35,236 nt of DNA, taken from Candidatus Thalassarchaeaceae archaeon (lineage in GTDB: Archaea > Thermoplasmatota > Poseidoniia > Poseidoniales > Thalassarchaeaceae). Position numbers and translations under genes: made by a program. The notes beneath the pieces are model-generated. The model made no database searches, was not told where the DNA came from, and saw nothing but the letters and a program-made list of their open reading frames with translations. Positions 8,960-16,400 of this stretch are shown here, piece after piece; position 1 is the first letter of the stretch, and every line of letters starts with the position of its first letter. The stretch spans positions 1 to 35,236 of the forward strand of contig JAPYUB010000007.1 in the NCBI GenBank assembly GCA_029942125.1, written 5' to 3'.

Positions 8960-11259
8960 TAGGAACCTCCAAGGGCGGTTTGGCTGGTCAGACAGGCCAC
9001 TTGAAGATTGAACAGTACAGATTCTCCTCCCGCATGATACACGACTTCCGGCATCGTAGGCGATGTTTGTACCCATCCAACGTAATCGGTCAACCTCTCC
9101 AATTGACCCGGGAAGGCCAACCAATCAGACGAATATTCAACCTCGGCTGCGCTTTCAGTTGCGATTGCAACTGCATATGGTCCATCCCATCCACGACGTA
9201 CTTGATGTGCATTCATTGACACAACTTGTTCGCGAACATCTAGGGTCAGTGTGAGATCAAGTTCAGTTGAACCTCCAACTGAATTCATGGTTGGCATGGC
9301 TACGGGAACGGTCGCAGCGAGTCGCGGCCCAGGACCCTCACGTGAAGGAGGTGGGACCAGAACATCAGCATTGTATTCTGGATGATTTGTGCCGACAAAA
9401 CCACCTCTAGTTAGGATTTGAAGGTCGGAAACACTGGAATCGAAAGTATATGTCAGGCGTGGTAGATGAAGCGCCCATGCCGAACCTAGTGTGGCATGCG
9501 TTTCATCACCAACAGCACCACGAATGGAGAGTTGTAAGCCAAAAAAATGCGTCCCATCTTGCCAAGCGTTTCGAATATCACTGGCCTTCCAATTATCCAC
9601 AGATGTCCATGGGAGATCAATCTGTATCCAACCAGACGCCCGAATTCCAACGGTGACACAACGTTCCGCACCATCTTCCAGAATTTCGGTTGAACCACTG
9701 TCACCAGTGGAGGTATAGGTTCGCATAATACCGACACTAGTTTCCAGTGAAATCGTGCCGATATGGGTGTTGTTCAACGTCACCACAGTTGCCGGTTGGC
9801 TGTGATTAGTTTGGCCATTGGAATTGCTTGTTGACCACGACACCATAGGTGCAGCAGATTGCAGAATAAGTTCGGTCGACCCCAGTGCGGGGGCCTCAGC
9901 ATTCCCTCCACTGGTTGGGGCTTCAAACTTCCAATTCGAACCCGATAACCGCCCCGTATCCGTTGCCGGCGTCAGCGACAAACTCCCTGGCCGCCAACCG
10001 GCCGCATGGGTGGCAGTATTGCCTACAGTTTGTGTATCCAAGATCCATTCCACATGGATTGGGTCGCCTCCTTCAATCCAAGATAGTTGATTTGCATCCC
10101 ATGGGATTCGAATGTTGGAATAACTACTGATTGCGTAGTACAAATTGCCTATTTTTGCTGTAGTTGGCACGCCGTTCGGGTTGTGAATCAGTAAGGATCC
10201 ATCCATTGCAGGTGGCCGGAAATGTATCCCTGTCCACGAACCAGTGCTGTCAGGCCACGAAATCGCTCCAGGTCCACTCCCATCGAGTTCCACAGCATCC
10301 CCCCAATGGAGAACTAAGCGTGCGTTGCTGGATGTTCGAATGACTAGTTGTTCTGCCTGTGAAACCGTAATCTCTCCTTGCCATGTGTGAATCGTGCCAC
10401 TTTCATCTGAAGGCAATTGTGTGACTGACACTGATGATGATGCCCCAGTACCTTCTGTTTCTCCAACCTCCCATTCAAGTGTAAATGGCGAATCAGATTC
10501 AAGGTAAACAGAATGAGTGTTTGCAATCAACGGTATGGTCCAACTCCGTCCCTCATCTGAACCTGGTGATGGTTGATCTGGAGTGGCGAGGAAAGCGCCG
10601 CCCGCTCCTCGCCACATGACGACTCGCAGAGGCATCTCACTGTGAATCCACGCCTCACCATCTGTGGCACTAAGCCCAGCCTGTGTCCATACCTCATCTG
10701 TGGCAATGATTTGCTGTATAACAGCCTCATCATGTTCAAAACTCAGTTCATTTGCACCGAGCAAAGTCGTCAGCGCATTGAGTGGTGTGGCTGAAATTGC
10801 CCCATCAAGTATGGGAATTCGGTAATGATTCAACGATTCTGCTGAAGCATGTAGATTCGTCGCACAGATACTTTCAATGCGATGTTCCGCATGCTTTATT
10901 CGCATCGAATCGTCGAGGTCAAGTACGCCCTCCAATCGCAATGTACTGTCAGGCTGGTGAGTAGCACTGTACCATGTTCCACCTTCCAATAGTTGCCATC
11001 CCAATGTCCCAGTATGCGGTCGAATGGTCATTCTAGCCGCATCCCCCGGTGTGCCTGATTCACTCAACCGCTCGGTCTCAGATGCTAGATCTTTCATCTG
11101 ACCTACCATGTTTTCTCGTTCTACAGCACCGTGCAATTCGTCGATGACGGGCATCACCGTCACCATCATTCCAGAGATGATTGAAATCACTCCTGCGAAG
11201 AGCAACACGGTAGCAATCGCTGCCGAAACGGCCTCCTCCTCACGTTCGCGCCTAATCAT
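8959..11259 (-). CDS. Large pilin-like protein with N-terminal hydrophobic helix and about 730-aa extracellular domain
   Basis: MIRREREEEAVSAAIATVLLFAGVISIISGMMVTVMPVIDEL resembles archaeal type IV pilin-like N-termini. Overlaps upstream gene by ATGA. Confidence 0.75.
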   Translation of the reverse strand: MIRREREEEAVSAAIATVLLFAGVISIISGMMVTVMPVIDELHGAVERENMVGQMKDLASETERLSESGTPGDAARMTIRPHTGTLGWQLLEGGTWYSATHQPDSTLRLEGVLDLDDSMRIKHAEHRIESICATNLHASAESLNHYRIPILDGAISATPLNALTTLLGANELSFEHDEAVIQQIIATDEVWTQAGLSATDGEAWIHSEMPLRVVMWRGAGGAFLATPDQPSPGSDEGRSWTIPLIANTHSVYLESDSPFTLEWEVGETEGTGASSSVSVTQLPSDESGTIHTWQGEITVSQAEQLVIRTSSNARLVLHWGDAVELDGSGPGAISWPDSTGSWTGIHFRPPAMDGSLLIHNPNGVPTTAKIGNLYYAISSYSNIRIPWDANQLSWIEGGDPIHVEWILDTQTVGNTATHAAGWRPGSLSLTPATDTGRLSGSNWKFEAPTSGGNAEAPALGSTELILQSAAPMVSWSTSNSNGQTNHSQPATVVTLNNTHIGTISLETSVGIMRTYTSTGDSGSTEILEDGAERCVTVGIRASGWIQIDLPWTSVDNWKASDIRNAWQDGTHFFGLQLSIRGAVGDETHATLGSAWALHLPRLTYTFDSSVSDLQILTRGGFVGTNHPEYNADVLVPPPSREGPGPRLAATVPVAMPTMNSVGGSTELDLTLTLDVREQVVSMNAHQVRRGWDGPYAVAIATESAAEVEYSSDWLAFPGQLERLTDYVGWVQTSPTMPEVVYHAGGESVLFNLQVACLTSQTALGGS

Positions 11260-12290
11260 TGTACCACAACCTGTTGGAGGATGACATCCAGATGGAAATC
11301 ACTTGTTGTGGGGTGAAGGGTCAATCCCTCTACCCCCGAGAGTCTACCATCGGGTCCAAAGCCGATATACTCACTGGAATCTCCTGTTGCACGATGGAGG
11401 TCGTATGAATCGGTCCACTGACGCAGGTATCTCGATTCTGGATTGTCCAATCCGGTGAATTCAGGTAGTAGTTTCAGATTTCGGGCTTGTTCGTTGAAGA
11501 AGGCAATCACACCTCGGCTTTCCAAATCCAACGATGCATCGGTGTTTCGCTGCATTCCTTCGATGTCGACATCGATTAGCACGAGACTGACGCGCAGACC
11601 GCCATCCAATGTCTGATCATGATGAAGTCGAGGGTAACTGCGAACATCGATTGGTTGATTCGGAAGTTGCTCGATTCGAGCCCCGTTGACGAGATTGATT
11701 TCAAAAGTCCCTTCTGTGAGTGGGGTTCGTAGTTGAATCCCATCCAACGGAGTTTGAATCCAACGATGGATGGTTTGATTCATGTCATTCAAGACATCAA
11801 CCGTCATCCACTCTTGCATACTCAGATTCGTCGCGAGTTCTCCTTGCCCCTCGCTTAAGTCCCATTGTTCGGAACCGATACTAGTTTGGATGGCAACTGA
11901 AGAAGCCGTCCCATTCAATGAATTTACGTGGATGATGCCATTGACGAGGGAAACTGACACCCGATCATGGCCGACAAGATCGGCACTGATTTGCCAAATC
12001 TCTGCATTTCGAAGCGGTTCTATTGTGTCAAAGATGTGTTGACTGTTAACCACAATCCCCGTTCCAGACGGCGATTCCGCGACCACTAACAAACGATCAT
12101 TGAATTGCGTTGCAGCAACACTTCCCGCCGCCCAATCCCTGTTGTCTGTCAAATCTTCCATGAAGGGTTGCATGACGACAATTACACCCGACATTGTCGA
12201 GATGACCATAGCCAACAACATCGTCACACCCATGATTTCTGAAACCGCCCGCTCATCTGCCGATTGCCAGGTGGCGGCGGAGGGGCGCAT
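11256..12290 (-). CDS. Archaeal type IV pilin-like protein (first gene of operon)
   Basis: ADERAVSEIMGVTMLLAMVISTMSGVIVVMQPF matches the archaeal pilin pattern [R-x-V-S-x-x-x-G + hydrophobic helix]. ATG at 12290 is in frame; a TAA blocks upstream extension in this frame. Confidence 0.75.
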   Translation of the reverse strand: MRPSAATWQSADERAVSEIMGVTMLLAMVISTMSGVIVVMQPFMEDLTDNRDWAAGSVAATQFNDRLLVVAESPSGTGIVVNSQHIFDTIEPLRNAEIWQISADLVGHDRVSVSLVNGIIHVNSLNGTASSVAIQTSIGSEQWDLSEGQGELATNLSMQEWMTVDVLNDMNQTIHRWIQTPLDGIQLRTPLTEGTFEINLVNGARIEQLPNQPIDVRSYPRLHHDQTLDGGLRVSLVLIDVDIEGMQRNTDASLDLESRGVIAFFNEQARNLKLLPEFTGLDNPESRYLRQWTDSYDLHRATGDSSEYIGFGPDGRLSGVEGLTLHPTTSDFHLDVILQQVVVQ

Positions 12291-12328
12291 AGACCGAGAT
12301 ACCGCCGTATGTTCTTAGCCATTCTCAT

Positions 12329-12349
12329 TTCACCTCATACTGAGGTGAA
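12329..12349 (-). promoter_or_regulatory. Perfect 9-bp inverted repeat, 3-nt loop, between MBL stop and pilin operon
   Basis: TTCACCTCA-TAC-TGAGGTGAA. On the - strand the 3' arm carries the Shine-Dalgarno-like GAGGTGA. Confidence 0.6.
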
Positions 12350-12353
12350 GATT

Positions 12354-13154
12354 TCAACGTGACAGAATCTCTGCTTCAGCCTGTCCGAGCCAGTGGCTGA
12401 ATTCTGGCCCATTCTGCGTTGAGATTCGAAGGTCACCTGACCATTTTTCATTCCGAAACAACACTTCGCTTTCGGCGAGATGTGGAGCATTGTTTTTCTC
12501 GGAGAGATGACACAGAACTACACTTTTTGTTTGTGGGCCTAATATTTCAGCTAACAAGTCCGCAGTCTGACGATTGGAAAGGTGTCCGCCTCGGCCAGAT
12601 ATTCGTGCTTTGAGTTGTGCAGGATACGGCCCTAGAGTCAACCTTTTTGCATCATAATTTGACTCGATTGAGATGTGTGCGCAACCCTTGAGATGTTGAA
12701 TCAACTCCTCGGTCGGTTCACCCAAATCTGTCACTACTGCAGCCCGACCATTTGAGCCTGAATTGATGATGAATCCGACGTTATCCGCACCATCGTGTGG
12801 AATTGGCACAGGCAGCATCGACAAATCTGGCGAAACCTGCATGCGTTCAAGGGCTTCAAAGATGCGGCATTGATTGATTGGATCCAATCCAAGTTTCGAA
12901 CATGTTGTGAAGTTGGCGAACAATTGTGCGCCATGACGTTTTTGGAAAATCCGGGCGCCTTGGACATGATCTGAGTGGTGGTGACTGAGAAGGATGGCAT
13001 CAATTGACTTTGGATCAACTCCAATTCGTGCCAAACGATGCTCCATCTGGCGCCCGCTGAATCCGCAATCGATGAGCACTTTCGACTCCTCTGTTTGCAG
13101 CAGCGTCGCATTGCCGCGACTCCCCGAACCAAGGTGCGTAATCTCGAGTGTCAT
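12354..13154 (-). CDS. MBL-fold metallo-hydrolase (YycJ/WalJ/PhnP-like)
   Basis: Metal-binding motif LSHHHSDHVQGA, N-terminal ITHLGSGSRGNATLL, later VVTDLGEP and LCHLSEKNN. Start reset to ATG 13154 (MTLEITHLGSGSRGN). Confidence 0.88.
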   Translation of the reverse strand: MTLEITHLGSGSRGNATLLQTEESKVLIDCGFSGRQMEHRLARIGVDPKSIDAILLSHHHSDHVQGARIFQKRHGAQLFANFTTCSKLGLDPINQCRIFEALERMQVSPDLSMLPVPIPHDGADNVGFIINSGSNGRAAVVTDLGEPTEELIQHLKGCAHISIESNYDAKRLTLGPYPAQLKARISGRGGHLSNRQTADLLAEILGPQTKSVVLCHLSEKNNAPHLAESEVLFRNEKWSGDLRISTQNGPEFSHWLGQAEAEILSR

Positions 13155-13167
13155 CTCAACCTTAGGG

Positions 13168-13179
13168 ACGGTCGACCGT
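13168..13179. repeat. 12-bp perfect palindrome upstream of MBL gene
   Basis: ACGGTCGACCGT, 13 nt upstream of ATG 13154 (- strand). Confidence 0.5.
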
Positions 13180-13249
13180 ACACCCCTTGAATGAAGCGCT
13201 TCACGACGGAATAAGAAGGCCATTTCAGATGCCATTGAAAAACGCCGAA

Positions 13250-13320
13250 CGGTAATTTTTTTCGTTATGATATTATCTATTTCACAGTCAATTATCCAAT
13301 TATTTCGATAGAAATACCCG
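13250..13320. promoter_or_regulatory. AT-rich divergent promoter region (MBL gene / giant Ca-binding protein)
   Basis: Lies in the 249-nt divergent gap; contains aatttttttcgttatgatattatctatttc...aattatccaattatttcgatag. No exact TATA/BRE assigned. Confidence 0.35.
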
Positions 13321-13376
13321 ACATTCCGTCCGAACGACGCTCCATCAGCATCATAAGCGTGAGAGCGGGGATGTGG

Positions 13377-13395
13377 CTGTGGGTATAACCCACAG
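13377..13395 (+). promoter_or_regulatory. Perfect 8-bp hairpin, 3-nt loop, 8 nt before ATG 13404
   Basis: CTGTGGGT-ATA-ACCCACAG, then gtgagccc-ATG. Confidence 0.6.
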
Positions 13396-13403
13396 GTGAG
13401 CCC

Positions 13404-16400
13404 ATGCGTCGAAAGCAAACCGCGCTCTTGATTACTCTCCTCATTCTTGGCTCGATGATGTTCGTCAGTCAAATTCGTCCCAGTAGTCCGGTTCAATCGG
13501 TTCATCCTGGCGATACTACAGGTGAAGGCCCCCCTATTACAGACCGAGATAAGGATGGAATGCCTGATCTTCACGAGGAAGCTTTCAGTGAATCCGTGTT
13601 TCTGGATTTAGGAGATCGTTCCCGAACGATTCCAGGTTTAGATCCGGATAACGGAACGGACAATCAGAGTGATCACGATTATGATGGCCTGACAGCGTTG
13701 ATGGAATATTGTTGGCCTTACAGTTTGGATTCATGTTTCACCAACAATCGGACTGGCCTTCCAGGCAAACCTTCCGAAATTTCTGAAACTGGTTTGCGCT
13801 GGTATCTCGACCCGCGTTCTAGTGACACCGATGGTGATGGTTTGCCCGATGGATTTGAGGTTGCGATGTGTATGTCAAAAACCGGATATGAAAACGTTTC
13901 ACACGTATGGAATTGTAATGCATTCGACCCTCTGAACAGCAGTGATGGTTTGATTGACAGTGACAGATGTAGAGATCTCACATTAGGCTGTGGTGATGGC
14001 TTCGATGTCGACCGAGATGGTATGATTGAACCGCACGAGTACTATACGAATGCCGAGGAATATCTATACGGCGCACCTGAAAATTGGGTTACTGAATTCG
14101 ATGGTCTCCGGTGTTCGGGGGATCCGGGTGACATTCCACCTCTGGTCGACCCTTGCCGTACAGAAGAGACGCGGCCGACAGGTGAATCTGGCTGGCTTGG
14201 CACTGATCCTCTTGACAATGATTCTGACTATTATCGCTGGGTCGGTAATCCAGGTCAAGCACTGGGTCAGACTCAGAAAGGCGATGGCATCGTTGATGGA
14301 TGGGAGATTTACTTCCAACTGGATCCTCTCAACAGCAGTGACGCACTGATTGACAGTGATTCGGATGGCTGGGACCTCAATCGAGATGGCGCCACATCTC
14401 CAGACACCTCAAGTTCAACTATGGATTTAGGGGAGGTATTCAGTAATCTAGAGGAGTACACCGTCTATCGTGATGATGGCAATTGGGTAACGGCTGGCGT
14501 CAAACACGCCCCTATCGGGGTTGCGGGTCAAACGGTGACCACATTTGATCAAGGCACAACACCTAGTTTATTGCATCATAATGCACATTCAATCTTCTCG
14601 GATGATAGCCACGGACTAATCTATGCAGGAACCATGCGCGGCGTCACCGTCATGAACCCTTCAATGAATTCTTCCAATCACTTTGAGTTGCCTTCGGGAA
14701 TCGATTTACTCGATTTGTATATGTGGTCAGAAGGCGGTGATGATGGTGTTCTTCTTTTGTCTACGACTTCGGGTCTCATGACCCTTGCCCTAGATGTCGA
14801 TGGTCAAATCTCATCCGTGGTCGATGACATTGAAACTGAAGCCATGAATCTGATGGTACCTATTCAGACCGGTAGTGGTGGGCAAGCCCTTCTGCTCGGC
14901 TTTGGTGCGGACCAGAGCGTTTGGCGAGTCACCCTTGATTCACAAGGTCTCATCAGTTCTCCGTCCACAGTCGTACAACTTACGGCAGCCCTTCAACAGC
15001 AAGAGAATACGACTGTAGAGACTGCGGTACATGTTGTTCTACCCGGTGAAGGCCCCCGTCTCTTTGTGGGAACTGATCGAGGCTTGCTGATGGCCAACAG
15101 TTCCGATTTCGTTGGCGGTTTCGAGTCGACTTGGATTTTTGATATCAGCAATGCCGAAGATTTCGTGATGCCAGCCGATGCCATCGATTCATCCTTGGCC
15201 GCTCGCGTACAGGCGCTATTTGTCGACGGTCCTCGTGATGCCAACGGAGATATCACCAGTCCACAGACCCTATGGGTCGGGACCAGAGGTGGTGTCCACC
15301 AATTCGATCTGATTGTTGGCCCATCGACCCCACTCGGTGCATTTTCGTATGATCGTATGTTCAACGAAGAAGAATTCACCGCCAATGATGTTCATTCAAT
15401 ATTACCGCTAGGTGACGAGGTGATTATTGGTTCTCAGTGGGGTTCTTGGGCTCTTGATGCAGACCACACTCGTTCTTCTGGAGTGGAGCCCGACCATACT
15501 AGAATTCCCGGGCGCATTGTCGACATGACGGTGTTGGATATCGACGGCCAACCATTCTTATTCGCAGCATTAGATCCAGGTGTCTACGCCAACATGGTTC
15601 TAATCGATCCATTATCGAATGATTCCGATGCGGATGGAATGCCGGATGGTTGGGAATTCATCTTTGGATTGGACCCTACAAATCCCTTTGATCGCGATGA
15701 TGATCCAGATGCCGATGGCGTAAATTTAAATCCAGACGACGACGAATATTTTGACCGAAGTTGGTCCAATCTCGACGAGTTCCGCTATGTCGCGACTTCT
15801 GAGCAGGGTTGGAACAGCACTGATCCCCAATTGTCCGATACGGATGGGGACGGCTTATTCGATGGTGAGGAATATTGGGGATTCTTCCTCGAGAAGACGA
15901 ATTTCACTTGCCATTACCTCAATGCTGAATATTTGTGCGATGAATCAACAGGACAAGCCGCCCGGTCAACTTACATAACCGGTTGGTCAGATTCTGGCGC
16001 TGGTGGCGGCACAGACCGCAGCCTCGATCCGACGAATATCGATACAGATCAAGATGGAATGCCGGATGGTTGGGAAATTCAATATCGCCGTTGGATTGGA
16101 CAGACATTCCATGGCGGAAACGATTGGTCTCTAGATCCCACAGATCCCACAGATGCGTTTGATGATGCGGATGGCGATGGTCTGACGAATATCTGTGAAT
16201 ATCAATGGCAACAAATTCGCCTTTTCGTCCTTGAACAAGGTTTGTACACACACAATGAAACTGCAGAAGGGGCTGCGAGCTGGGTCGACACAGATCCGAA
16301 CCTCGCTGATTCCGATGGTGATGGCCTCCCTGATGGCTGGGAAGCCCGATACACCTGTTCTTGGTCCTCTGCTCAAGAGGGATTGAATCCACTGAATGGT

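Noticed and set aside
13155-13574. Extension of the MBL ORF to 13574
   Set aside because: It overlaps the divergent giant gene and AT-rich promoter region; the MBL fold starts cleanly at MTLEITHLGSGSRGN (13154).
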